Shown piece by piece: positions 32,838-41,772 of a stretch of DNA of 43,186 nt. How positions within the stretch are numbered: position 1 is the stretch's first letter; every line of letters begins with the position of its first letter. A program made the position numbers and the translations under genes. The stretch covers positions 1-43,186 of the forward strand of contig JALHNT010000062.1 of assembly GCA_022843385.1 (NCBI GenBank), given 5' to 3'. Below the pieces are notes generated by a model. That model had not been told where the DNA came from. It saw nothing but the letters and a program-made list of their open reading frames with translations, and did no database searches. The DNA is from Anaerolineae bacterium. GTDB taxonomy: Bacteria > Chloroflexota > Anaerolineae > Aggregatilineales > Phototrophicaceae.

Positions 32838-35681
32838 TTGATAATTACTTTCTTCGCAAGCTTGTTGCAGCCGCCTGAGTTTATTGATTCCGCTCGCGCC
32901 CGCTCGGCACAACTGCTGCACATCATCCTGCTGGTCTTCATCGTCGTTGCAATCAGCCTTACGGTGGTTGATTTTCTGGGCTGGGTTCCTTCCGATGGGC
33001 GGCTGTGGATCGCCTCAGCAGCCTTATTCAGCCTGCTCGGCCTGTTTGGATTGATGCGGCGCGGCTACATCCGGCTGACCAGTTGGCTGCTGACAATCCT
33101 GATTGCAGCGATCATGGTGACGGTACATGTGCGGGACGGCGATGTCGAGTCGCCTGTTTATATCGGCTACCTGCTGCTGGTCTTCCTGGCGACCTCCCTG
33201 CTGGGCTTTCGTAGCGGCGTTTTCTATCTGGGTCTCGAGCTGGTAGTGCTGTTCATCATCGCTACCTTACAGCAGGCAGGACTGCTGGTGCCGACCCCGA
33301 CCCCGCTCAACCGTCTCTTCTTCGTGTACGCCAGTTTCCTGGTTTCGACCGGTGTGGCGATCATCATTGTAAAGACAGTGCGCGACCACACTATCACCGA
33401 TCTGGACGACACGCGAAAGGCGCTGGCTGATGCCGAGATGCGCTGGCGTTTCGCCTTGGAAGGCAGCAGCGATGGCATCTGGGATTATGATCTGGTGAAT
33501 CAACAGTATTACTTTTCCAGCCGTTGGAGAGAAATGGTCGGCATTGGCGGGGAAGGCGAAGTCAGCGCGGTTGATTTATGGGAGCAGGTGGTGCTGCCCG
33601 AAGACCGCGCGGCGGCTAGTATCCCCTTCCACAACCATTTAGTCGGGAAAATCCCAATCTACATTGCCGAACATCGGGTGCGCTTGCCAGATGGTGGCAT
33701 TCGCTGGATGCTGGGGCGAGGCAAGGTGATGGAGTGGACACCCGATGGCAAACCAGCACGCATGGTCGGCACGCTGACTGATATTTCGCTACGCAAACAG
33801 ATGGAACTGGAGTTACGGCAGACCCAGGAGCGCTTCGAGTTGGCGCTCAGCAGCTCTCCGATTGTGGTCTATACCCAGAATACCGACCTGCGTTATACCT
33901 GGATCTATAATCCCGATCCCGAGTTTCCACTAGACACAGCAATCGGTAAGACCGATGCCGAGCTGCTGCGTAAAGAGGATGCGGAGCGTTTGATGGATAT
34001 CAAGCGGCAGGTAATCCAAACCGGAAAAGGTCTGCGCCATCAGACAATCTACATGACCTTGTCGCGTGGGCTGGTGCATTATGACCTGAACATCGAACCG
34101 ATCACCGATGAACAGGGCAAGGTTATCGGCCTGACCAGTGCAAGCGTGGACATCACGGAACTGCGACGAGCACAGGACGAGCTGCGCGCTTCGGAACAGC
34201 GCTACCGCGAATTATTCGCCGACAACCCGCACCCGATGTGGATTTTTGACCAGGGTACGTTGCGTTTTCTTGAAGTCAATCAGGCAGGCATCGCCCGTTA
34301 TGGCTACAGTCGTGCCGAATTCCTGAGCATGACCATCCGCGATATTCGCCCAGTCGAAGATATGCCTCGACTAGAGGAACACTTAAATCAGCGAAGCGGT
34401 GAATTTCGCTATGGCGACATCTGGACCCATCGACGTAAGGATGGCAGCCACCTGATCGTTGACATCGCTGCCCATGACCTGACCTTTGATGATCGCCCAG
34501 CCACGTTGATCGTCGCCTATGACATCACGGCCCGTGTTCAGGCGGAAGAGGCATTGATGCGCAGCCGTGAACTGGTACAGAAAGTCTTTGACCGGGTACC
34601 GGCTGCCATTCTGATCGTCAGCGCGGAAGACAAACGCATTCTGAACGTGAACCCATACTTCACTGCCCTGCTGGGTTATGAGCGCAACGAGGTGGTTGGG
34701 AAAACCATTGGTGAACTATTGGCGCAACAGGATGATCCCTCAGTGCCTTTGTTCCTGGGCAACAGCACCCCTGAAACCCAGCACGATCTGCAACAATACT
34801 GGCGCACCAAAGCCGGGGAGTCCCGAACGATCCTGATCTCATCTGAGCCGGTGGATATTGATGGACGCCTCGCTTTACTGGGTATAGCGGTGGATGTCAC
34901 CGAACGGCAGGAATGGGAGGAACGACGGCGCGATTCTGAGAAGCTGCTGAACGAGTTACAGGAACAACGGCGCTATATCGAACTACGCGAAGGCTTCGTC
35001 CACAAAATGTCCCATGAGTTCCGCACCCCCCTGACGGCCATTCGCACTGCCTCCGAAACACTTAAGGCCTATTGGGATCGCATGACGCCGGAGAAGCGGG
35101 AAGAAAATTTCAAGCGTATCGATTCACAAATCCTGCGAGCGGTTCGATTGCTGGACGAAGTCATGGTGCTGGGTCGCGCCCGTTCGGGACGGATGACGGT
35201 TGAGCCAGCGCCACTAGACCTGATCGGTTATTGTCGCGGAGTCATTCAGCTTATCCACGATCAGGACGAAAACCAGCATCCGATTCAATTCCAGGCAACC
35301 GGCGATCTCGATGATGTGCTCCTGGATGCACGGATGCTCGATCATATCCTGCTCAACCTGCTCTCCAACGCCGTCAAATACTCTCCTCCCGGCCTGCCCG
35401 TCGAGTTCAACCTGACTCACGAGGATAAAGCGATCGTCTTCCAGGTGAAGGATTCGGGCATCGGCATTCCGGAGGCGGAACAAGCCAGCCTCTTCGAGAC
35501 CTTCTTCCGCGCCACCAATGTTCGCTCGATCAAGGGGAATGGTCTGGGGCTAGCCATCGTCAAGGAGACGGTCGGCTTATGCGGTGGCAGCATCACCTTC
35601 GAGAGCGACGAGCAGAATGGCACACTCTTCATGGTCAGGCTGCCCATGACCAGCTCTATTGAGCAACCAACCCCGATGTAA
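32838..35681 (+). CDS. Orphan membrane histidine kinase with four PAS domains (HK1)
   Basis: 947-residue sensor kinase. An N-terminal membrane region (about 25-180) with six hydrophobic segments is followed by four PAS/PAC units at about 195-315, 327-450, 452-570 and 578-695. The HisKA box is KMSHEFRTPLTAIR, with the phospho-accepting His at 726, and the N box LLNLLSNAVKYS lies near 839-849. DSGIGIP and GNGLGLAIVKE complete the ATPase domain. The start is TTG at 32838, given low confidence: other TTG codons follow closely and no ribosome site stands out. No response regulator is adjacent. The protein is paralogous to the next gene in nearly all domains. Confidence 0.9.
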   Translation: MIITFFASLLQPPEFIDSARARSAQLLHIILLVFIVVAISLTVVDFLGWVPSDGRLWIASAALFSLLGLFGLMRRGYIRLTSWLLTILIAAIMVTVHVRDGDVESPVYIGYLLLVFLATSLLGFRSGVFYLGLELVVLFIIATLQQAGLLVPTPTPLNRLFFVYASFLVSTGVAIIIVKTVRDHTITDLDDTRKALADAEMRWRFALEGSSDGIWDYDLVNQQYYFSSRWREMVGIGGEGEVSAVDLWEQVVLPEDRAAASIPFHNHLVGKIPIYIAEHRVRLPDGGIRWMLGRGKVMEWTPDGKPARMVGTLTDISLRKQMELELRQTQERFELALSSSPIVVYTQNTDLRYTWIYNPDPEFPLDTAIGKTDAELLRKEDAERLMDIKRQVIQTGKGLRHQTIYMTLSRGLVHYDLNIEPITDEQGKVIGLTSASVDITELRRAQDELRASEQRYRELFADNPHPMWIFDQGTLRFLEVNQAGIARYGYSRAEFLSMTIRDIRPVEDMPRLEEHLNQRSGEFRYGDIWTHRRKDGSHLIVDIAAHDLTFDDRPATLIVAYDITARVQAEEALMRSRELVQKVFDRVPAAILIVSAEDKRILNVNPYFTALLGYERNEVVGKTIGELLAQQDDPSVPLFLGNSTPETQHDLQQYWRTKAGESRTILISSEPVDIDGRLALLGIAVDVTERQEWEERRRDSEKLLNELQEQRRYIELREGFVHKMSHEFRTPLTAIRTASETLKAYWDRMTPEKREENFKRIDSQILRAVRLLDEVMVLGRARSGRMTVEPAPLDLIGYCRGVIQLIHDQDENQHPIQFQATGDLDDVLLDARMLDHILLNLLSNAVKYSPPGLPVEFNLTHEDKAIVFQVKDSGIGIPEAEQASLFETFFRATNVRSIKGNGLGLAIVKETVGLCGGSITFESDEQNGTLFMVRLPMTSSIEQPTPM

Positions 35682-35720
35682 CATCATCCTCATCAAGCAT
35701 TGATATGACAGTATGGACGT

Positions 35721-35751
35721 AATGCGGTTACAATATCATACGAACCGCATT
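35721..35751. promoter_or_regulatory. Candidate operator upstream of HK2
   Basis: AATGCGGTT (35721-35729) and AACCGCATT (35743-35751) form a perfect 9-bp inverted repeat with a 13-base spacer. TTACAAT occurs at both 35728 and 35750, so a direct repeat overlays the inverted one. It lies about 30 bases before the HK2 ATG. Confidence 0.5.
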
Positions 35752-35780
35752 ACAATCGTACGGCTATAGAATGTTTGATC

Positions 35781-38700
35781 ATGGCACCTGTTCAGCTCAT
35801 CACTCCCCCCGAATTCGTTAACGATTCCGAGAAAACACGCGCTGCCCAACTGCTGCAGGCAGCTATCAACGTCTTTCTGGTTGTCTCGCTGGTCTATCTG
35901 TTGGTGGGCATGACCCAACTGCTGCCATCGCGTTCGCCAATTCCGGTAGCAGCGCTTTCGCTGGTGATGCTCACGGGGCTGCTGGTTCTGCTGCGGGCGG
36001 GACGCATCCAATTGACCGGGGTGCTGCTGGCAATCATCATCTGGGGCGTGACGGTCATTCTGAACCTGACCACAGGCGGCCTGACCACACCCAGCTTCAG
36101 CGGCTACATCCTGCTGATCTTCATCGCCGGATTTCTCGTCAGCCAGCGCGCCGGGCTGATCTTCACCGGACTCAGCCTGCTGACGATCTTCCTCGTGTTT
36201 GAGGCCGAGATGACCGGGCTGATCGGAACGGCGCTGGGTCAGCCGCAGCGCGAGTTCTTCGCTCATGGCACCTATCTGATCACCGTCGCCGCTGTGCTGG
36301 TGGCGGTCAAGGGACGGCTGAACCGCATTCTGAAAGACCTCGACCAGGCCAGAGAAGACCTGACTCAGCGTAACTGGGTACTGCAGGCCGAAATCGAGCG
36401 GCGCCAGAAGGCTGAAGCCAGCCTGCGCGAGACCGAAGCTCGTTTCAGGGTCACACTGACGGATTCGCCGGTGATCGTCTTCAATCACGACCGTGATCTG
36501 CGCTACACCTGGATCCATAACCCGACGCCGGATCTGACACCCAGCGCGCTGCTGGGCAAGACCGATCGGGAGGTGCTGGCGAATCAACAGGAAGCGGCGG
36601 CACTGATGGCGCTGAAACGGAAAGCGCTGGACGGCAACCAGCGGGTGCGTGAAGTGATCGGCCTGCAGGTGAATGGTTCATTTGCTTACTACGATCTGCA
36701 TATCGATCCGTTGCATGATGAGCATGGGTCGGTGGTCGGCATCGCCTGCGCCACCTTTGATGTGACCGAATTGAAGCAAGCGCAGGACGATCTGGCGCGG
36801 GCACGCGATGAATCGGCGCGGCACAACTTCCGCTTGCGGCAGGAAGTCGAGAATCATCGTCGCACAGCAGCGGCGCTGCGCGAAAGCGATGCCCGTTTCC
36901 GGGTGGCGCTGACCGGCTCGCCCATCATCGTGTTCAATCATGATACTGAGCTGCGCTATACCTGGGTCTACAATCCAGCTCCCGGTTTCTCGCCGGATGC
37001 CCTGCTGGGTAGGACGGATGCCGAACTGATGACGCACCTGGACGAGGCGGCGTATCTGATGGCGGTGAAGCGGCGGGCACTGGAGAGCGGCCAGTCGGTG
37101 CGTGAGCTGGTCGAGCTGCACCTGAACGGCGAGCGAGTCGTCTATGATCTGTATGTCGAACCGCTGCGCGACGAGCAGGGTCAGATCAGCGGCCTCACCT
37201 GCACGACCTTTGATGTCACCGAGGTGAAGCAGGTGCAGCAAGCACTGCGGCGCGAGATCGAGGAACGTCAACGAACCGAAGCGGCGCTGCGCGAAAGCGA
37301 AGCCCGTTTCCGAGTGGCGCTGACCGGCTCGCCCATCATCGTGTTCAATCATGACACCGAGCTGCGCTATACCTGGATCTACAATCCGGTTTCCGGTTTC
37401 TCGCCGGATGTCCTGCTGGGCAGGACGGATGCCGAACTGATGACGCACCCGGACGAGGCGGCCAAACTGATGGCGGTGAAGCGGCGGGTGCTGGAGAGCG
37501 GCCAGTCGGCGCGTGACCTGGTCGAGCTGCACCTGAACGACAAACGTCTTGTCTATGACCTCTATGTCGAGCCGCTGCGCGACGAGCAGGGTCAGATCAG
37601 CGGCCTCACCTGCACGACCTTTGATGTCACCGAGCTGAAGCAGGCGCAGGAAGCGCTGGCGGAGGCCAAGGATGAGTTGGCCGAGTACAATACTCATCTG
37701 CGGCGGGAAATCGACGAGCGTCAGCGGGCAGAAGTCGCGCTGGCCGAAAGTGAGGCGCGCTGGCGTTTCGCCCTGGAAGGCAGTGGCGCTGGCGTCTGGG
37801 ATCATGATTTCCTGACCAAACGGACGTTCCGTACCCGGCAATGGAATGAGCTAATGGGGTTGGACGCTCCGGATGACTACGGTGACGTCGCTTCCCAGTT
37901 GTCCCGTGTCCAACCTGATGATGCTTCGGTTGCAATGGACTTGGCAAACCGCCATATCAGTGGCGAAATACCCTTTTTTCAGACTCAATATCGCGTCCTT
38001 CAACCGGATGGAAGCTACCGCTGGTTGTTAGATCGGGGCAAAATTGTCGCCCGCACGCCGGACGGGCTGCCCGCGCGCATGGTGGGGACGGTGACTGATA
38101 TCACCGATCGCAAGCAGATGGAAGACCAGCTCCGCGCCTCCGAAGCCGCTTATCGCGAGATGTTCGAAGCCAACCCACATCCAATGTGGATCTATGACCG
38201 CGAGACGTTGGGTTTCCTGGCCGTCAACCGTGCCGCCGTCGAAAAGTATGGTTACACGTCGGATGAATTCAGGAATATGAGCATCCGCGATATTCGCCCA
38301 CCGGAAGATCTGGCGCGACTGGAAAACGTGCTGCAGATGAAGGCACAGGCGAGAGCGACCTTCGCCAAAAGCGGCACCTGGACTCACCTGAAGCGCAATG
38401 GTGAGATCCTGCTGGTTGAAATAGTCGCGCACAACATCACTTTTGAAGGACGGCCAGGGGTGATGGTTGTCGCTTATGATTTGACAGCACGCATTCAGGC
38501 CGAAGCCGCCCTGCGCCGCAGCAAGGATCTCTTCGAAAAAATCTTCGACAATGTTCCGGTTTCAATTGCTATCCTGTCGATGCAGGAACAGCGTGTGCTG
38601 AACGTCAACAGCCACTTCGTCCAGACGATGGGTTATCAACCGGATGAAGTGCTGGGGAAGCAGATAGGCGAACTGGGCATCTGGCAGCATTATGATGACA

Positions 38701-39626
38701 CCGATGAGATCATTCAGGCCATTCGGGCTGAGGGTCATGTCTATCATCGCGAACGGCAGTGGCGCGCCAAATCCGGCGAGCTGCTGGATATGCTGGTATC
38801 GGTGGAGCAAGTCATGATCGATGACCAGGCCTGCCTGCTGGGGATCGGCGTCAATCTGACGGAGCGCAAGCGCACCGAGCAGGAGCGACTGGAAGCACAA
38901 AATGTCCTGAACGAACTGCGGCAACAGCGCGAGTACCTGGCGTTGAAGGAACGATTCGTCTCCCGTATGTCGCATGAATTCCGCAATCCATTGACGGTCA
39001 TTCGCAGTTCCAGCGAAACGCTGAAAGCGTATTACGACCGAATGTCGCCCGAAAAACGGCTTGAAGTGTTTAAGCGGATCGATGGGCAGGTGCTGCGACT
39101 GATTGATATGCTCGACGATATTCTGGCGATGAGCCGAGCCCAGTCTGAACGTAAGGCCTACAACCCGGTTACAGTCGATATCGGAGAATATGCCCAGGTG
39201 CTGGTCGACCAGATTCGGGCGATGGATACCCGTTCGCATGTCCTCAGCCTGCAGGTCGGCGAGAACATGGAAGGCGCGCAGTTGGATACGCGCCTGACCG
39301 ACTACATCCTGTTTAATCTGCTCAACAATGCGCTGAAGTATTCACCGGAAGGCAGCGAGGTGCTGCTGAGCATTGAACGTGCGGGCGATCATCTGCGTTT
39401 CGCCATCCGCGATCACGGCATCGGCATCCCAACCGAGGAACAGGAGCGCCTGTGGGAGCCTTTCTTCCGCGCCAGCAATGCCCGCAGCGTTCAGGGAACC
39501 GGCCTGGGGCTGGCTATTGTGAAGGAGACGGTGGAAATCTGTGGTGGTACCATCTCCTGCGAAAGCCAGCCCAACGTCGGCACCACCTTCACTGTCATGC
39601 TGCCGTTCAGCGGTAACAGAAGCTGA
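35781..39626 (+). CDS. Orphan membrane histidine kinase with six PAS domains (HK2)
   Basis: 1281-residue sensor kinase. The N-terminal PPEFVNDS region and six hydrophobic segments (about 15-180) match HK1. Six PAS/PAC units follow, from about 219 to 1020; the second and third (about 363 to 630) are near-identical copies at a 137-residue period. HisKA has SRMSHEFRNPLTVIR, with His at about 1065, then an N box LFNLLNNALKYS near 1183, DHGIGIP and GTGLGLAIVKE. The start is ATG 35781; a TTG 6 bases earlier is in frame. It ends 10 bases before the convergent propeller gene. No response regulator is near, so its partner lies elsewhere. Confidence 0.9.
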   Translation: MAPVQLITPPEFVNDSEKTRAAQLLQAAINVFLVVSLVYLLVGMTQLLPSRSPIPVAALSLVMLTGLLVLLRAGRIQLTGVLLAIIIWGVTVILNLTTGGLTTPSFSGYILLIFIAGFLVSQRAGLIFTGLSLLTIFLVFEAEMTGLIGTALGQPQREFFAHGTYLITVAAVLVAVKGRLNRILKDLDQAREDLTQRNWVLQAEIERRQKAEASLRETEARFRVTLTDSPVIVFNHDRDLRYTWIHNPTPDLTPSALLGKTDREVLANQQEAAALMALKRKALDGNQRVREVIGLQVNGSFAYYDLHIDPLHDEHGSVVGIACATFDVTELKQAQDDLARARDESARHNFRLRQEVENHRRTAAALRESDARFRVALTGSPIIVFNHDTELRYTWVYNPAPGFSPDALLGRTDAELMTHLDEAAYLMAVKRRALESGQSVRELVELHLNGERVVYDLYVEPLRDEQGQISGLTCTTFDVTEVKQVQQALRREIEERQRTEAALRESEARFRVALTGSPIIVFNHDTELRYTWIYNPVSGFSPDVLLGRTDAELMTHPDEAAKLMAVKRRVLESGQSARDLVELHLNDKRLVYDLYVEPLRDEQGQISGLTCTTFDVTELKQAQEALAEAKDELAEYNTHLRREIDERQRAEVALAESEARWRFALEGSGAGVWDHDFLTKRTFRTRQWNELMGLDAPDDYGDVASQLSRVQPDDASVAMDLANRHISGEIPFFQTQYRVLQPDGSYRWLLDRGKIVARTPDGLPARMVGTVTDITDRKQMEDQLRASEAAYREMFEANPHPMWIYDRETLGFLAVNRAAVEKYGYTSDEFRNMSIRDIRPPEDLARLENVLQMKAQARATFAKSGTWTHLKRNGEILLVEIVAHNITFEGRPGVMVVAYDLTARIQAEAALRRSKDLFEKIFDNVPVSIAILSMQEQRVLNVNSHFVQTMGYQPDEVLGKQIGELGIWQHYDDTDEIIQAIRAEGHVYHRERQWRAKSGELLDMLVSVEQVMIDDQACLLGIGVNLTERKRTEQERLEAQNVLNELRQQREYLALKERFVSRMSHEFRNPLTVIRSSSETLKAYYDRMSPEKRLEVFKRIDGQVLRLIDMLDDILAMSRAQSERKAYNPVTVDIGEYAQVLVDQIRAMDTRSHVLSLQVGENMEGAQLDTRLTDYILFNLLNNALKYSPEGSEVLLSIERAGDHLRFAIRDHGIGIPTEEQERLWEPFFRASNARSVQGTGLGLAIVKETVEICGGTISCESQPNVGTTFTVMLPFSGNRS
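36869..37641 (+). repeat. Tandem intragenic repeat of a PAS unit in HK2
   Basis: Two copies, about 36869-37230 and 37280-37641, are at a 411-base offset (137 codons). Long runs such as GCGGCGCTGCGCGAAAGCGA and the following ACCGGCTCGCCCATCATCG are identical; differences are few and mostly silent or conservative. It indicates a recent in-frame duplication of one PAS/PAC unit. Confidence 0.88.
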
Positions 39627-39638
39627 TCTGCCAGATCG

Positions 39639-40883
39639 TCATGGCAGCGGTCGCTCATCCAACTGATAGCGCAGCACTGGCCCGCCGCCAATGGTGCCGA
39701 TGTAGACCGCACCGTCATGATAGGTGGCCGCGCTCAGGGTGTTTAGCTGCATCGGCGGATTTTCCAGATTGAGCAGAACATTCTGGTTGAAATCGAGCGC
39801 CAGCACGCTGCCCGCGCCGCGCTGCACCGGGTCACGCGGGGCATTATCCACATCCTGTCCAGCGAACAAACCCGGCAGCTTGAGCGCCTGCGCCGCCAGG
39901 AACGGATTGGCACGGAGCTGGTCACCCACCCCACCAACCCGACCCCGGTTGAGCGCCACCCAGATGACATTCTGGTCATCGCGGTACAGGTTGTGGGGCA
40001 TCCCCGGCAGGGCATCCGTCCAGACATCGTGGGTGCCAGCCCGTTCACCAGTCAGCCAGTAGCGCAGGATGCGGTAGCGCAGTTGGTCAGCCACCAGCAC
40101 ATAGCTCTCATCGGGTGCCAGCACGATGCCGTTGCCGAAGGAGAGATCATCGATCAGGGTCTGTGACTGCCCGGTGGCGGGGTCGGTCACGATCAGGCGA
40201 CCTGGGCCACCGTTGCTCACAAAGAGGGTGAAGCTGCCGAGAGCGTCCCACTCGGTTGAGGTCCCCTGGGTGTGGAAGATGCGACCATCGCTGGCAATTG
40301 CCACCCCATCGGAGTAACCATAGGGTCGTCCGTCGATCAGCTCGCCATCGGCCACCAGCGTACGGACGACGCCATCCGGGCTGACGGCGATCAACCCCTG
40401 CCCCCACGATGAAACGATCAGATCACCCGCCGCATCGAAGCGCATATCCAGCGGCCCGCCACCGGGCAGCATCACCCAATCGGCGACCGTGTGGCTGCCG
40501 TCGGCGTTGAAAGTGACCCGGCTGATGCGGGCGTTGACATCGGCTGTGCCCGCCTGGGCATTGGGCAGATCACGATTGCCAAGCACCATCCGCCCTTCGG
40601 CATCGAAGACTATATCTTCGGGGTAATACAACTGTCCCTCGCCAATCCAGCTCGTGCGTGCCGGGTCGCGCAGCGCATCATTGGGAGCCAGGACACCCGT
40701 CGCCGGCCAGACAATGCCGGGGGTGAAACCGGTGGCCGTCACCGGAGGGGGAAGCAGCAGGAAGACGATGAGGATCAGCGCCAGGGCAGCCAGGATGATG
40801 AGCAGGATGTTCCTGATGCTCCTGCCGGGACGAGGTGTGACGGAGACCGTTCGTTCGGGATGTTTGGACGTGAGCGTAGTCAT
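39639..40883 (-). CDS. Membrane-anchored strictosidine-synthase-like beta-propeller protein
   Basis: 414-residue protein. One membrane segment (about 24-46: SIRNILLIILAALALILIVFLLL) follows a basic N-terminus. The rest is a six-bladed propeller of the SMP-30/strictosidine-synthase-like superfamily: a typical block is LSFGNGIVLAPDESYVLVAD (about 245-264), then RILRYWLTGERAGTHDVW and LPGMPHNLYRD. Members are hydrolases or have no known activity; the plant alkaloid reaction is not implied. AAGGAG lies 6 bases before the ATG. It is divergent from the TetR gene, with which it may share control: a hairpin CGACAGG-TTG-CCTGTCG (40924-40940) lies in its leader. Confidence 0.82.
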   Translation of the reverse strand: MTTLTSKHPERTVSVTPRPGRSIRNILLIILAALALILIVFLLLPPPVTATGFTPGIVWPATGVLAPNDALRDPARTSWIGEGQLYYPEDIVFDAEGRMVLGNRDLPNAQAGTADVNARISRVTFNADGSHTVADWVMLPGGGPLDMRFDAAGDLIVSSWGQGLIAVSPDGVVRTLVADGELIDGRPYGYSDGVAIASDGRIFHTQGTSTEWDALGSFTLFVSNGGPGRLIVTDPATGQSQTLIDDLSFGNGIVLAPDESYVLVADQLRYRILRYWLTGERAGTHDVWTDALPGMPHNLYRDDQNVIWVALNRGRVGGVGDQLRANPFLAAQALKLPGLFAGQDVDNAPRDPVQRGAGSVLALDFNQNVLLNLENPPMQLNTLSAATYHDGAVYIGTIGGGPVLRYQLDERPLP

Positions 40884-40958
40884 GGGTTTACTCCTTGTTA
40901 CAATACAGCGTGAATCCAGTGGCCGACAGGTTGCCTGTCGCCCTAAGCGTTTTCTGAC

Positions 40959-40988
40959 TTGACTTCAAACAGTGGCAGTCACTAGACT
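40959..40988 (+). promoter_or_regulatory. Sigma-70-like promoter of the TetR gene
   Basis: TTGACT at 40959-40964 and TAGACT at 40983-40988 are 18 bases apart; transcription would start near 40995, 11 bases before the inverted repeat at 41006. Confidence 0.65.
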
Positions 40989-41005
40989 GATAAACGCGAG
41001 CGATT

Positions 41006-41029
41006 GCTCATATTCAACATGATATGAGC
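41006..41029. promoter_or_regulatory. Candidate TetR operator
   Basis: GCTCATAT (41006-41013) and ATATGAGC (41022-41029) form a perfect 8-bp inverted repeat with an 8-base spacer, placed between the divergent TetR and propeller genes. A third related half-site, ACTCACAT, follows at 41034. The placement right after the predicted TetR start fits autorepression. Confidence 0.65.
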
Positions 41030-41079
41030 TTTTACTCACATTTCAAGTTCTGTTTATCATTTCCTCATGCGAGGTGCCG

Positions 41080-41709
41080 ATGAGCGAGATGCGACGTCAA
41101 CCGCGACAGGCGCGCAGCCAGCAGCGGGTTGACCACATCCTGGATGTAGCAGCAGAATTGTTCAACCAGCAGGGATACGATGCGGTGACGACCAACGCCA
41201 TCGCCGAAGCGGCTGGCATCCCAATTGGGTCGCTCTACCAGTTCTTCAAGAACAAGCAGGCCATCATGGACGCGCTGGTGGATCGCTATGTGACGCAGTT
41301 GCGCGAGTTGTATGACCGCACCCTGACGCCGGAAGTCACACACGGCCTGAGTATCCCGGAATTCACCGAGCGCTTCCTGCTGGCGATGGCCGAGTTTGAG
41401 GCCAGCCACGCCGCTTTTCGCCCGATCTTCCTCAGCACCGATCTGGCGATCAAGGCCGATATGCATCTGGAGACGCTGAACCGGGTCGAACAACTCATCG
41501 CCAGCCGCTATCCATCCCTTCCTGCCGAACGCTGCCGCACCGCCGCAACGGTCATGACCGGCATCTTCAAGGGCTTGATGACACTGACCGCGCCGCCGGA
41601 TAACCTGTCGCCCCCTATCGTTCGTCAGGAGATCAGCCGCGCCCTGCTGGCCTATCTGCGCCAGGTGGTGCAGGAGGCTGGTCTCGGTGATCCGACCGAT
41701 AGAACGTGA
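41080..41709 (+). CDS. TetR/AcrR-family transcriptional regulator
   Basis: 209-residue TetR-type repressor. The N-terminal DNA-binding domain is at about 10-58: ILDVAAELFNQQGYDAVTTNAIAEAAG, then IPIGSLYQFFKNKQAIMDAL, in the classical helix-turn-helix position. A helical ligand-binding part fills the rest. The ATG at 41080 with GAGG 5 bases upstream is preferred to the GTG at 41074. It is divergent from the propeller gene; a promoter (40959-40988) and perfect inverted repeat (41006-41029) lie before it, so it likely represses itself and perhaps its neighbour. The MBL-fold gene downstream may be a further target. Ligand unknown. Confidence 0.92.
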   Translation: MSEMRRQPRQARSQQRVDHILDVAAELFNQQGYDAVTTNAIAEAAGIPIGSLYQFFKNKQAIMDALVDRYVTQLRELYDRTLTPEVTHGLSIPEFTERFLLAMAEFEASHAAFRPIFLSTDLAIKADMHLETLNRVEQLIASRYPSLPAERCRTAATVMTGIFKGLMTLTAPPDNLSPPIVRQEISRALLAYLRQVVQEAGLGDPTDRT

Positions 41710-41772
41710 TCTGGAGCAATACAGGCGAGTGTGCTTTAATGAGGGCTGATTCGCGCCTGAAAGGTTGTCCGC

